A stretch of 45,751 bases of DNA from Trichodesmium erythraeum GBRTRLIN201 (GCA_018457135.1 JAGGDU010000002.1:22228-67978), one strand, 5' to 3'; shown: positions 36,223-45,147, counted from the first letter of the stretch. Translations and numbers: made by a program. Notes: generated by a model from the sequence alone, not told the origin.

Positions 36223-37464
36223 TTAGCTGTTATTTCTATTGCGAAAGCCCCAAGCCATTTCCAAAAGTTTAGCCCAATGCTTCTGTAACTTTTTAGGAGT
36301 ACATTTGATAGCAGTAGCAATCGCTTTTTCATCTTCACCTTTTCGCTTAAGTTGTAAAATTTGCTGCTCCTCAGTTGAAAGTGTAACTAAGAAAGCATCC
36401 CATTGCTCAGTAGTCATACCTAATTTTTGGTCGATATCAGCACCTAACCACTGATGCACTAGCTGCCAATTTTGAGAACGAGCAAACTTTTCCACATGAT
36501 ACTTAAAACGCTGCTGTAAATAATCCCGTTGGCGAGAAGTTATACCCAACTTTTGATCAATATCAGATGCTTGATAATCTTGTAGTCTTAAGCGCAGATA
36601 ATCAATACATTGCTCTTGACCAGCCGCGCTCAAGTAATTAATCAATTCAGAAACCACGCGATCGCGTAATACAGCTTCAGCGGGGTCAACAGTTTCAGAA
36701 ACCATTTGTTCTCTAACTTGTTGTACTGCATAAGAACGACTAAAACTTTCTGCCTCTTCACCTTTGGGAGACTCAACCGCCATTTCAATATCAAGAGCAG
36801 TTTCAGGAGGTTGACCTTTTGCAAAACCCTGCGCTCTGAGCACAATTAATCTCTGACGATTTCTACCAGGCAAACCGATTTGACGTTTAGCATACTGCTC
36901 AGTAAACGCCATATACTCTGCCAATTCTAACTTAAATTTAGGAGTATAATCTTGCTCTAGAACGTGTTCTCTGCGGAAAGCTCGTAGAGACTCAATATAA
37001 AACCCTTGTAAAAAATCCTCAATTAGGTTATAGCGACCTTGGAAATTTAACTGTGTTGCCAAAGAAGCAATATGACGATAAACTATAGAAGCTAACAGAG
37101 AGTGTAATTCTACTCGACCTTGTTTAGAACCGAGTTTGTAATATTGTAAGCACTTTTGCCAGCGATGACGGGCTAAACTAAGTTGCCAAGAACGAACTTC
37201 ACCAGAATTTTGAATCCGATGACTTTTAAAGCAAACTCGTTCTACTTCTTTAGCTATACGTAAAGCAACAGTTTCAGCCTTTGCCGGTTTAGTTTTGGCA
37301 GCGCCTTGCAATTCTTTTAAGACTACAGCAGCTAAAGTTTCAACATCCATTGCGAGTAAATTATTTGCTGTAGTTTGATCTTCAACTTGGATATTACTAA
37401 CTTCTAGAGCAGTAGTAGAGTTGTTGGTTAGGGAGTTAAAAGAGTAAGTAGTCTTAAGAGTCAT
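36223..37464 (-). CDS. hetZ: HetZ, filament cell-differentiation regulator
   Basis: A 413-residue protein close in length to Anabaena HetZ (about 400). It shares characteristic segments: YYKLGSKQGRVELHSLLASIVYRH, NLIEDFLQGFYIESLRAFRRE, LELAEYMAFTEQYAKRQI and RQRDYLQQRFKYHVEKFA. The C-terminal third looks like two sigma-region-4-type helix-turn-helix units. Each is opened by DIDQKLG (DIDQKLGITSRQRDYL and DIDQKLGMTTEQWDAF), and the last reads LSTEEQQILQLKRKG then AIATAIKCTPKKLQKHW. In heterocyst formers HetZ acts early in commitment, downstream of HetR. Filamentous species without heterocysts also carry it. The ATG is at 37464. No patU gene is adjacent. Confidence 0.9.
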   Translation of the reverse strand: MTLKTTYSFNSLTNNSTTALEVSNIQVEDQTTANNLLAMDVETLAAVVLKELQGAAKTKPAKAETVALRIAKEVERVCFKSHRIQNSGEVRSWQLSLARHRWQKCLQYYKLGSKQGRVELHSLLASIVYRHIASLATQLNFQGRYNLIEDFLQGFYIESLRAFRREHVLEQDYTPKFKLELAEYMAFTEQYAKRQIGLPGRNRQRLIVLRAQGFAKGQPPETALDIEMAVESPKGEEAESFSRSYAVQQVREQMVSETVDPAEAVLRDRVVSELINYLSAAGQEQCIDYLRLRLQDYQASDIDQKLGITSRQRDYLQQRFKYHVEKFARSQNWQLVHQWLGADIDQKLGMTTEQWDAFLVTLSTEEQQILQLKRKGEDEKAIATAIKCTPKKLQKHWAKLLEMAWGFRNRNNS

Positions 37465-38517
37465 TTTATTTTATCTTTTGAAAAAGCAACCTAAGTTTAC
37501 AAAATAGTAGAGTTTTTGATATTGATTGAAATCTATGTGATTTGTTCCTTGCCTCTACATTTATAACTATAGGAAAGCTCACCCAACTATTTCCAAAGGA
37601 AAGTTCCACTTTTATAATGTGGTTTTATTACTCATAATGAATTCTTGAAGTTCACGATCAGAAATATATTTTCCGGATTCATGTCAAAAGCCTGTGAAAG
37701 GTTTATATAGATTGAAAATAAAAGCTTTATTCATCAAACCGAGTCAATTAGAGCAACTGTGACAATTATTCAATTGACAGTAACACCTGTGTATCTGTTA
37801 GAGAGGTGGCATATATAACGCTATGGATAAGTCAGAAATCAGAAGTTAGAAGTAATTTATGACTGAGTTTCAACACTTAGCAATATTAGACCACTCCAGA
37901 AATACCAATTTTAGAACAGCGGAGTAAAGGCCTGATTACCTTTTCTGGAGATATCTATTAAGATGCTATGGAACGATAGTGCTACAACTAAGTGCTTCAT
38001 TAAACTATTGTAAAACATTATTGGTTATGATCTTTGTAACATTTACTTCCTCTTTCTACGTAAGATTTGGTAGTAATATCTCTACAGGCATTCACGGGTC
38101 TTGCCTCAGATTAGTAGGAAAAACAATAGTCAGGGCAGTAAACCCGGTTTTTTGTTAGGTTTTGTAATACTAATTATTATACAATATTTTTGAAACTTAA
38201 GTCATACTTAAATTATTGAGTAATTAACATAGGCATAACAACCTTTTGGATAATTATTGACCAGGAGTATCTCAATTATTCTTGTGTTATATAGGCATTG
38301 TATAGAACGTTCCTAGTCTTCCACTATTGGGGCTAGGAGTGAGTCCCCTTACTCAAATTGCAAGTAAAAAACTTTTTGAGAAATGCTATAAGCCCTCAAA
38401 AAGCAAATACAGTATCTGATCGTACATCATAAGTACAAGTTGTGAATAGTAAAACTCTTATGGTGTAGGAACATTGCCTACTAAATGTTAACCCTTCCAG
38501 CAGTGAGAATTGCTGTA
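37465..38517. other. 1-kb gap between hetZ and the YciO/TsaC-like gene
   Basis: No gene. The left part must hold the hetZ promoter. I found no perfect HetR-type palindrome (GTGAGGGGT-N-ACCCCTCAC); the nearest string is GGTGAGC on the minus strand around 37575-37585, with no matching half. Confidence 0.4.
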
Positions 38518-39174
38518 TTAACTAATCAGAGATATTACAGCCTCAACTCCAAGACCTTGACGAATCAGATTTGGCTGATGGCCAGTTAAGTCAAGGATAG
38601 TTGATACTTGATATATTGAGTCAGAACCATCATCTACAATTATATCCACAAGATTTTCTAGACAATCAAACAACTCTGCTTTACCCGTGACTACTTCTAC
38701 CTTTATTGGAGCTATTCCTTCTGCATCACTGGTAATGTTAGCTGATGTGGAAATAATAGGATTGTCTAAGGCCTTTAATAAGGTCAAGCAAACTTGATTA
38801 TTAGGAACCCGAATACCGGTTGTTTTACGTTTTGGACTCATAACCAGACGTGGGACTAACTTGGTTGCAGGCAGCACAAATGTGTAAGGGCCAGGAATTA
38901 GACGTTTAATAATCCGGTAGGCTGAGTCATTCACCACAGCATAATTGGCAATGTTGGACAAAGAGGAACAGAGGAATGTCAGAGGCTTATCATTAGACAA
39001 TTGCTTAATTTGTCTAACTTTTTCTACAGCAGATTTAACATAGAGGTCACAACCTATTGCGTAAACAGTATCTGTGGGATAAAGCATTACTGCCCCATCT
39101 TTAAGATCATTGATAATTTTTTCTACACGTCTATTTTGGGGAGTATCAGGATGAAGTTCGTAAAAAGTTGCCAT
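38518..39174 (-). CDS. YciO/TsaC/Sua5-family threonylcarbamoyl-AMP synthase-like protein
   Basis: A 218-residue YrdC-fold protein. It carries VMLYPTDTVYAIGCDL (about 29-44), QIKQLSNDKPLTFLC, IPGPYTFVLPAT and KRKTTGIRVPNN, and PIISTSANITSDAEG, the nucleotide- and threonine-binding blocks of the family. The start MATFYELHPDTPQNRRVEKI and the KRKTTGIRVP block are closest in style to E. coli YciO. TsaC makes the threonylcarbamoyl-AMP used for the t6A37 tRNA modification. YciO-type members are weaker or less defined, so the exact role is open. The ATG is at 39174; it is divergent from larC. Confidence 0.88.
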   Translation of the reverse strand: MATFYELHPDTPQNRRVEKIINDLKDGAVMLYPTDTVYAIGCDLYVKSAVEKVRQIKQLSNDKPLTFLCSSLSNIANYAVVNDSAYRIIKRLIPGPYTFVLPATKLVPRLVMSPKRKTTGIRVPNNQVCLTLLKALDNPIISTSANITSDAEGIAPIKVEVVTGKAELFDCLENLVDIIVDDGSDSIYQVSTILDLTGHQPNLIRQGLGVEAVISLIS

Positions 39175-39196
39175 TTTTTTTAGCCAAAAGTTATTT

Positions 39197-39213
39197 CAGT
39201 TATCAGTTATCAG
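39197..39213. repeat. Short CAGTTAT heptamer repeat, mirrored before larC
   Basis: CAGTTATCAGTTATCAG just upstream of the YciO/TsaC-like gene is met by CATAACTGATAACTAAG near 39446-39462, just upstream of larC. The two are largely reverse complements and border the divergent promoter region on both sides. Confidence 0.5.
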
Positions 39214-39301
39214 TACCAACCATTAAAACCTTATGCTTGAAATACTGAATCGAATATTTTCTTCATCCCCTTAAAAAAGGCAGAGACCTTATTTTTTAAT
39301 C

Positions 39302-39336
39302 AAAAGTTAAAAGTTAAAAGTTAAAAGTTAAAAGTT
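39302..39336. repeat. Five tandem copies of the heptamer AAAAGTT
   Basis: Five perfect units lie in a row in the divergent promoter region between the YciO/TsaC-like gene and larC. Heptanucleotide short tandem repeats of this kind are a known feature of filamentous cyanobacterial genomes. Copy number is probably variable. Confidence 0.85.
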
Positions 39337-39473
39337 AAATTGAAACTATTATCTTTGGGTAGTCCTAAAATATTAAGGATAAAGGCTCTCCTTATTATAA
39401 GAAGATTCTAGTATTTTTTTGCCTCCTAATTCAGTAGGAGTTACTCATAACTGATAACTAAGTTCCCTAATTT

Positions 39474-40814
39474 ATGAACAAAATAGCTTATTTTGAATGT
39501 CCCACTGGTATTGCAGGCGATATGTGTCTGGGTGCTTTAGTCCATGTTGGTGTTCCTCTAAACTATCTAATAGAAAAACTAAATCTGTTGGGTATTTCTC
39601 AAGAATATCAGTTAAGTGCTGAGAAAGTCCATCGTAATGGTTTAGTTGCTACAAAATTTCATGTTAGACTTATTCATGCAAATCCTGAAGACGGGGAACC
39701 TCTGACTTTTGATCATCACCATGACCATCATCACACTCATAATTTAGAAAATAAATCTAGCACAAAAAAACATCATCATACTCATCACCGCCATTTGCCA
39801 GAAATTGAAGCATTAATCAAAAAAGCAGGGTTGCCCCAACGTGCTGAAGATTGGAGTTTAAAAGTGTTTCGTAAGTTAGCAGAAGCAGAGGGGGCTGTAC
39901 ATGGTATTGCCCCAAAGCAAGTACATTTTCACGAAGTGGGGGCAACTGATGCAATTATTGATATTGTAGGAACTTGTTTGGGGTTAGATTGGTTGGACAT
40001 TGACTTACTGTATTGTTCACCTCTGCCTATTGGTGGAGGAACTGTTAAAGCAGCTCATGGTCGATTACCTGTACCTGTACCAGCAGTGCTCAAACTTTGG
40101 GAGTTGCATAATGTTCCGATTTATAGTAATGGTTTGGAAAAAGAATTGTGTACTCCTACAGGTAGCGCGATCGCTTGTACTTTTGCTAGTAGTTTTGGTC
40201 CACCACCGCCAATGTTTTTGGAACGAGTAGGTTTGGGAGCAGGTTCCCAGAATTTAGCTATTCCTAATATTCTTCGCTTATGGATCGGTGAAGGAAAAGC
40301 TAGTACTCAAAATTTTCAAATTACAAAATCTGATGCTCCCACTTCTCAAGATATTCACCTAGAAACTGTGTCAGTGTTGGAAACTCAAATAGATGATTGT
40401 TCTCCTCAAACTATCGCTTATACTTTTGATGCTCTGTTTGCTGCGGGAGCCTTGGATGTTTTTAGTCAGCCTGTAACTATGAAGAAATCTCGTTTGGGAG
40501 TTTTACTAACTGTTATTTGTACACCAGAAAAGTTGTCTGCTTGTGAAGAAGTAATATTTCAAGAGACTACGACTTTGGGTATTCGTTGCTCTATTCAACA
40601 ACGGAGTATTTTGAAGCGAGAAATTCATCAGGTGCAAACAGAATATGGAGCCATCCGACTAAAAGTAGCAAAGAAGGGGGAGAAAATTGTGAATGTACAA
40701 CCGGAATATGAAGATTGTGCTGCATTAGCTAGACAGGAAAATATGCCTTTGATAGAAGTACATAAAATGGTATTGCAGAGTTGGCAATTGCACTACTCAG
40801 AAGGTTTGAAATAA
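39474..40814 (+). CDS. larC: LarC-family nickel insertion protein (nickel-pincer cofactor)
   Basis: A 446-residue single-frame LarC. LarC uses CTP to insert nickel into the pincer nucleotide cofactor, the last step after LarB and LarE; the cofactor serves lactate racemase and other LarA-like enzymes. The opening FECPTGIAGDMCLGALVHVG, the VHFHEVGATDAIIDIVGT block (about 160-180), SPLPIGGGTVKAAHGRLPVP and LCTPTGSAIA are typical. Residues ~79-108 are an extreme His cluster (HHHDHHHTH and HHHTHHRH), a likely nickel reservoir. The Lactobacillus gene needs a programmed frameshift to join its halves; here none is needed. The ATG is at 39474. No larA, larB or larE is in the window. Confidence 0.93.
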   Translation: MNKIAYFECPTGIAGDMCLGALVHVGVPLNYLIEKLNLLGISQEYQLSAEKVHRNGLVATKFHVRLIHANPEDGEPLTFDHHHDHHHTHNLENKSSTKKHHHTHHRHLPEIEALIKKAGLPQRAEDWSLKVFRKLAEAEGAVHGIAPKQVHFHEVGATDAIIDIVGTCLGLDWLDIDLLYCSPLPIGGGTVKAAHGRLPVPVPAVLKLWELHNVPIYSNGLEKELCTPTGSAIACTFASSFGPPPPMFLERVGLGAGSQNLAIPNILRLWIGEGKASTQNFQITKSDAPTSQDIHLETVSVLETQIDDCSPQTIAYTFDALFAAGALDVFSQPVTMKKSRLGVLLTVICTPEKLSACEEVIFQETTTLGIRCSIQQRSILKREIHQVQTEYGAIRLKVAKKGEKIVNVQPEYEDCAALARQENMPLIEVHKMVLQSWQLHYSEGLK

Positions 40815-40819
40815 AATCC

Positions 40820-40843
40820 ACCTGAGACCCTAGGGTTCCAGGT
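40820..40843 (+). terminator. Palindrome directly after larC
   Basis: ACCTGAGACCC (40820-40830) and GGGTTCCAGGT (40833-40843) form a stem with one mismatch and one wobble, 5 bp past the larC stop. No T-run follows, so it may stabilise the mRNA 3' end rather than terminate on its own. Confidence 0.35.
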
Positions 40844-41500
40844 TAGAAGTAATAGTTAATCCCTGATTAGGTTTGAGGATTTATAAATTTCTGCGCCCTG
40901 TTTACATAGTCTTATACCAATTTAATTGATAATATCTAAAGTCCATATTTCTGTAGATATAGTGATGTTTACAATAGTGTCAACTACAAAAATTACTATT
41001 TATACACAACTAGTACACAATTAGTCTGACTACAAAATAATATTTATGAATCTAAATAAGTATTTAGGTTCATATTTTTAATTGTATCACATTTTAAGCA
41101 ATTTTTGTGATTATTTTTGATATTTATAAGGCAAAAAAATATAGTTTAATTGCTATTTTTAGGTGAATTAAATAGCAGAATATTTTTTTTTAATGTATAT
41201 CAATAAGAAAAATATTTAATGATTTTTTTAATGATTATTTGACTAATAACAAAAAAAATAATCTGACAAATAATTGAAAAAAAAGTATGATATTTTCATG
41301 CTATTTTTCTTGTATTAAAAATTAATTTTTAAGTCAATATAATAATCTTTAAACTATTTATTTTTATCCCTGAGTATTCGACTCCTAAATCAATAGTGTT
41401 TAAATCTTCATTGCCAGCTAAGGTTGATTTTCTTAGTCTTAAATATAAGTTTTGATGCTATTAGTAACATATTTTATTTTAAATTACTGTTATGCTGAAA
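40844..41500. other. AT-rich gap downstream of larC
   Basis: No gene and no repeat that I recognise. Long runs of A and T dominate. Confidence 0.4.
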
Positions 41501-41735
41501 ACATATTTTGAGATGTCTAATAGGTTTTCCTAGCCCTAGTATTTTGAGGTATTTACATATTAAAAATTCACTCAAAATAAAATAAATTATGAAGAGAATA
41601 TCACTATTTAAATTTAGTGACTATACTAAAAATATATTTGTAGACGTAGAAGAGGTTTTCCTAACCCTAGTATTTTTAGGCATTTACATACTAGAACAAA
41701 AATTATTCACTTAAAATAGAATAAATCATGAACAT
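41501..41735 (+). repeat. Duplicated upstream region of the small secreted-protein gene
   Basis: Around 41515-41615 and 41645-41735 two diverged copies are seen. Both read TAGGTTTTCCTA-CCCTAGTATTTT-(A/G)AGG-ATTTACATA, then AAAATT-TTCACT-AAAATA-AATAAAT-ATGAA (the second copy has AGAGGTTTTCCTAACC). The first copy ends in ATGAAGAGAATATC, a dead start region; the second leads into the real gene at 41728. This points to duplication of a promoter plus start. Confidence 0.65.
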
Positions 41736-42081
41736 AATTATTGCTATATTGGGTATTAGTACACTCTTACTCTCTTTTACCCATGTTGCGAAAGCACAAT
41801 TAAATAGTCTTCCTCCTGAAGCAACTGTATCCGGAGACTCTCTAAAAACAGTAGAAGGTAGATCAATTACTAATGATAATTATCGCAGATATATTGATGA
41901 ATCAGAATCTAATGGAATTAAACCCTATGAACTGCGTCGTCAACAGGAAGATATAGAAGTTATACCAGGGGTATCTATTCCTAAAAAACAGGATAAACCT
42001 AAATTAGGAAGTCCTTTCGAAGAAAGTGCTGTAGACGGGGAAAAATCTGTAAAAGGATTCAAATTGAAATTAGGAATTTAG
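41728..42081 (+). CDS. Small exported protein, unknown function
   Basis: A 117-residue protein. Residues 1-23 form a clear signal peptide (MNIIIAILGISTLLLSFTHV, cleavage likely after AKA before QLNSL). The mature part is polar, with no cysteines and no recognised domain: TNDNYRRYIDESESNGIKPY, a KKQDKPK linker, and a C-terminal KGFKLKLGI. I do not know the family. The ATG is at 41728, preceded by a duplicated upstream region. Confidence 0.65.
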   Translation: MNIIIAILGISTLLLSFTHVAKAQLNSLPPEATVSGDSLKTVEGRSITNDNYRRYIDESESNGIKPYELRRQQEDIEVIPGVSIPKKQDKPKLGSPFEESAVDGEKSVKGFKLKLGI

Positions 42082-42484
42082 AAGTTGTTGATGCCTACAA
42101 AGTTTGGGAAATACCTTGGAAATTATAGATTTCAGAAAAAATGGCATATCTATTGAGGGGCTAATAATAATCAGTTCCTCATTTTTGATTAGATTGAAAT
42201 AATAATAAATATAGCGTTGTACTCTCAAGTCTTTAAATCTTAAGGCTCACAGTGCAATTATTAAAAGGTATAATCTTTGATTTGAGCCATCATTGCAGGA
42301 TTATCTCAAGAAAAAGGTACTTATTTAAGCTTACCATTTTCATTAATCTCAGACTCATTCCCTCTGCAACTTCTTGCTTACTATTCAGCAAGTACACAAA
42401 ATTAATTACACACTTTTTCAGCCCTGAATACTTTATGCTGCAGGTGAAAAAATAAGTGTAATGGTGCTTAAGCGAAGCAATTCA
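42082..42484. other. Gap between convergent genes
   Basis: A 67-codon frame at 42252-42455 is probably chance. I see nothing else in this gap. Confidence 0.35.
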
Positions 42485-42679
42485 TTAAACACTGGCCGTT
42501 TGTAGCCAATCAAATATTTGGTCTAATTGTTTCAATGTTACGAGACCATATTGCCAAAGTATCATGGGCAATTGATTACAGCCTTCTTCCTGATGCCGTA
42601 AAGCAGTAGCGATCGCAGACTCTGAGATGGACAGCTCCCACTTCAAAAAATTGATTAATTGGGCTTGTTTTTTAGACAT
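42485..42679 (-). CDS. DUF2949-family protein
   Basis: A 64-residue soluble helical protein. The sequence LINFLKWELSISESAIATAL and LPMILWQYGLVTLKQLDQIF matches the short cyanobacterial DUF2949 family over its full length. Function unknown. The ATG is at 42679. The upstream strip has an 8-bp inverted repeat (42755-42775) that could be an operator. Confidence 0.8.
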   Translation of the reverse strand: MSKKQAQLINFLKWELSISESAIATALRHQEEGCNQLPMILWQYGLVTLKQLDQIFDWLQTASV

Positions 42680-42754
42680 AATTAAAAGTTGTTTTCAGTA
42701 GTACCTTAAAAAAATCTCAAATAAATATTATTTTCTTATAACTACATCTAGTAT

Positions 42755-42775
42755 GAATAGTATAAATTACTATTC
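42755..42775. promoter_or_regulatory. Inverted repeat upstream of the DUF2949 gene
   Basis: GAATAGTA (42755-42762) and TACTATTC (42768-42775) are a perfect 8-bp inverted repeat with a 5-bp spacer, about 75 bp before the start codon. The position suits an operator. Unproven. Confidence 0.35.
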
Positions 42776-42863
42776 AGTAAGTCTTAGTAACTAAGATCTT
42801 TGATTCCTATGAGATATTTCAGTTATTTTCAATGATTCAAATCACAATTTTATTGTATAGAAA

Positions 42864-42945
42864 ACTCAATTCTCGTAGTGTTGAGTGTCAATTTTCTATT
42901 AATTTTTTTGACTCAACCTTGAAACATTTGAATATTTCAGGGTTG
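42864..42945. other. Chain of mutually exclusive hairpins
   Basis: ACTCAA (42864-42869) can pair with TTGAGT (42881-42886). GTTGAGT (42880-42886) can pair with ACTCAAC (42911-42917). CAACCTTGAAA (42914-42924) can pair with TTTCAGGGTTG (42935-42945). Neighbouring stems share bases, so they exclude each other, as in attenuators. If read leftwards it would lie in a long leader of the DUF2949 gene. Confidence 0.3.
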
Positions 42946-43364
42946 TTATTAATTTAATGATTTAGCAGAGGTATAGATAGAGCATAGGCTTTTTGATAAG
43001 TAGTTAATATATTTTTTTCATGTTTCAAATCTCAATTTATTAACTTTAAAACAATCAACTTTAGTTTTTCTAGGCTGTCGCTGTAACAGTAGATAAGATA
43101 CTGTTAGCTTAGTTTTTCCTCTAGAAGACTAACGGATAACTGATAAGTTAAGTAACTGAATTAAAGTTCCGTGGTAACTTTTAGTAGGGTGATGGTTGAG
43201 GAATTTTATAAGTTTATTACAGGAAACTATAATTACATCACCCTTAGCTATACTACCCTTATAAGCAGCAACACTTTTGATTACTAAATTTATACTAGAC
43301 TAATACAGTAAATATTTACAGATAGAGACATTTAATAAATTGGGAATCAAAATCTGTTTGGGAG
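42946..43364. other. Gap upstream of the DUF2949 leader region
   Basis: No gene recognised. I see no repeat or terminator with confidence. Confidence 0.35.
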
Positions 43365-43886
43365 CTACTTTCTGGATCTAGAAAGATGGTTTAATTCTGA
43401 CTCCGCACAACTGAATGCTTGATCAAGGATAACACGAGCTTTTTGTGCTTTATCTCTTGCTTCCCTGTAACGTAAATTAGCTACAGCAAAAGTTTTTAGT
43501 ATCTTAAAACCATCCCTAAGGTTAGCAATTTCCTCAACTGTTACAGTTTCATCTGTAAATAGTACCTCAATTGCAGACAGAATCTTTAATGCTTCTTCTC
43601 GAGATTCTACAACTTTAATCTTAAGTGCAGCAAAATCACTAAGCGTCTGTACTGCTTGAGCAACAGCATCTTCCTCCTCAGAAATAATCTCTTTGGTTAC
43701 TTCTTTTGATTCTTTGACCTCAATAAACTGTTCCGGACTAAATCCATTTTCTAACTCTGTTGGTATTTCACCAGAGTCCATCATTTCTACAAGCTTATCC
43801 ATAGCTTTTTGACGGGCCCTGTCTGAATCTTTACCCCTAACAGTTATGATTGTATCTGGATTTTGAGCCAAGGTATAACTAACCAT
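43365..43886 (-). CDS. Conserved cyanobacterial helical protein, unknown function
   Basis: A 173-residue soluble protein when started at ATG 43886 (MVSYTLAQNPDTIITVRGKD). An in-frame start at 43937 would add 17 residues (LYINYVYTITFTFSQI) that look like translated leader. Residues 1-55 resemble a small alpha/beta fold (DSDRARQKAMDKLVEMMDSG, then FSPEQFIEV). An acidic linker follows. The rest is a long helical, coiled-coil-like region ending in REARDKAQKARVILDQAF. I believe similar proteins occur in other filamentous cyanobacteria. No function is known. Confidence 0.7.
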   Translation of the reverse strand: MVSYTLAQNPDTIITVRGKDSDRARQKAMDKLVEMMDSGEIPTELENGFSPEQFIEVKESKEVTKEIISEEEDAVAQAVQTLSDFAALKIKVVESREEALKILSAIEVLFTDETVTVEEIANLRDGFKILKTFAVANLRYREARDKAQKARVILDQAFSCAESELNHLSRSRK

Positions 43887-43943
43887 AATCTGACTAAATG
43901 TAAACGTAATGGTATAAACATAATTAATATACAGCAAAATTAA

Positions 43944-44290
43944 TTAGGGTTTACCGAAAAAGTATTTTTATGGAGTAGCCAATAGGGAATAATAGGAAAA
44001 ACAGGAACCATAAAACATACAGTTCAGTTAAATATTATTCTGGATAGTATAATACAAATATAATCAATATAACCAAAAAATTCATTAGGGTTTGCTGAAT
44101 CAGTGTTTTTACGGAGTTATACGAATCTTAGGGGAATATGGCTCAGTTAAATATTCTTTTTGAGAGTATAACCTACAGAATAGATATATACCAATAATTT
44201 ATGGCTTGCTCAAAAAGTATTTTTAGGTAGCACAGGATAGGAGGTCAGACTAGAAACAAATATTCTAGAACAACACGGTTGAGTTAAGGT
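43944..44290. repeat. Three diverged tandem repeat units
   Basis: Units start at about 43946, 44087 and 44202. They share (T)AGGGTTT-C(C/T)GAA-(A)AGT-TTTTT-(A/C)GGAGT and then, in the first two, CAGTTAAATATT-TT followed by GAGTATAA. The opening TAGGGTTTGCTGAA resembles the terminal repeats of several cyanobacterial insertion sequences. These may be MITE copies or leftover IS ends. Confidence 0.5.
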
Positions 44291-44874
44291 TTTTTTTGGC
44301 GCTTGTATGTCACTGAAAAGCTTACAGCTTATGTTGGATAAACGATATACAAGTTTTAATAGTATAACTTTTATAACACAGATACCATACTTGTTAAATA
44401 TATACCTCATGGTCGGATTAAGTTTTGTATCTAATACTTCCATGCCATAATATTTTTGCTCTGATCTGAATTGTATTAGGTTAATTATTCAGTTAATTAG
44501 GAGGTAGGAGCAAGAGTTGTCTGTTCCTGAACTCTACTATGGTTGCTCAAAAATTCTAGTTTGTGTTATGTGGGTTTTAAAGGCTCAAAAGCTGATACTT
44601 GGTTTGTTGATCAAAATTACAACTAATGTCAGTAAATATCTTAAGGGCTTCGAGGACTGCCTACAATTAATAATATCACCCTACAAACAAGCACGAGGAT
44701 ATTAAAGTCAAGCTTTTCTACAACTAATACTTTTGATTTGAACTGATGCTTATTTGTAGGGTGTTAATTACTGAATGATTGAAGTTTCTCCTAGGTTCAG
44801 TGTTCTTTCTTTGCCTATGGTCTTTAGTTGTACTATATTAATGACTGAGTTTGCTTTTAGATATAAATTTTCAC
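44291..44874. other. Gap upstream of the small two-helix membrane protein gene
   Basis: Short chance frames only. A TATGGTTGCTCAAAAATTCTAG string near 44537 may be a fourth, shortened copy of the repeat above. Confidence 0.35.
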
Positions 44875-45114
44875 ATGAGAGAAAAATTAGTTAACTGGTT
44901 AGATACATTTTTGGTAATAGATGTATTTTTAGTGATCATTGCTTTTGCTTGGTTCGCGATCGCTGTTATTGGTCGTTATTCTGGGGTGTCTTTAGGTCTT
45001 GACCTTTGGCATAGACTGTGGGAACCAGTTTTTACTCCGGCTATTGGAATTTTAATGGGGGGTGCTATTCTTAGTGGTATAATTAAACAAGTTACTAAAC
45101 GCTTCAATTTGTAA
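44875..45114 (+). CDS. Small membrane protein with two helices
   Basis: A 79-residue protein from ATG 44875 (MREKLVNWLDTFLVIDVFLV). Its first helix, about residues 15-34, is IDVFLVIIAFAWFAIAVIGR. A loop GVSLGLDLWHRLW follows, then a second helix, about 54-71, TPAIGILMGGAILSGIIK, and a basic end VTKRFNL. An upstream TTG at 44851 would add eight residues with no support. I recognise the type as a conserved cyanobacterial membrane protein without assigned function. Confidence 0.7.
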   Translation: MREKLVNWLDTFLVIDVFLVIIAFAWFAIAVIGRYSGVSLGLDLWHRLWEPVFTPAIGILMGGAILSGIIKQVTKRFNL

Positions 45115-45121
45115 GCATTTT

Positions 45122-45147
45122 ACTCCTCCCCTGTGGAGATTTTTTAT
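45122..45147 (+). terminator. Short terminator after the two-helix membrane protein
   Basis: CTCC (45123-45126) pairs with GGAG (45135-45138) around TCCCCTGT, and ATTTTTTAT follows. The stem is short but the placement, 8 bp after the stop codon, is right. Confidence 0.4.

Noticed and set aside
37560-37640. HetR binding site upstream of hetZ
   Set aside because: I found only half-site-like strings (GGTGAGC, GGAAAGTTCC) and no palindrome that fits the known Anabaena site.
42252-42455. 67-codon plus-strand frame
   Set aside because: No recognisable domain, weak start and composition like the noncoding DNA around it.
44210-44705. Short frames at 44210-44443 (minus) and 44517-44705 (plus)
   Set aside because: They lie over or next to the diverged repeat units and show no protein-like pattern.
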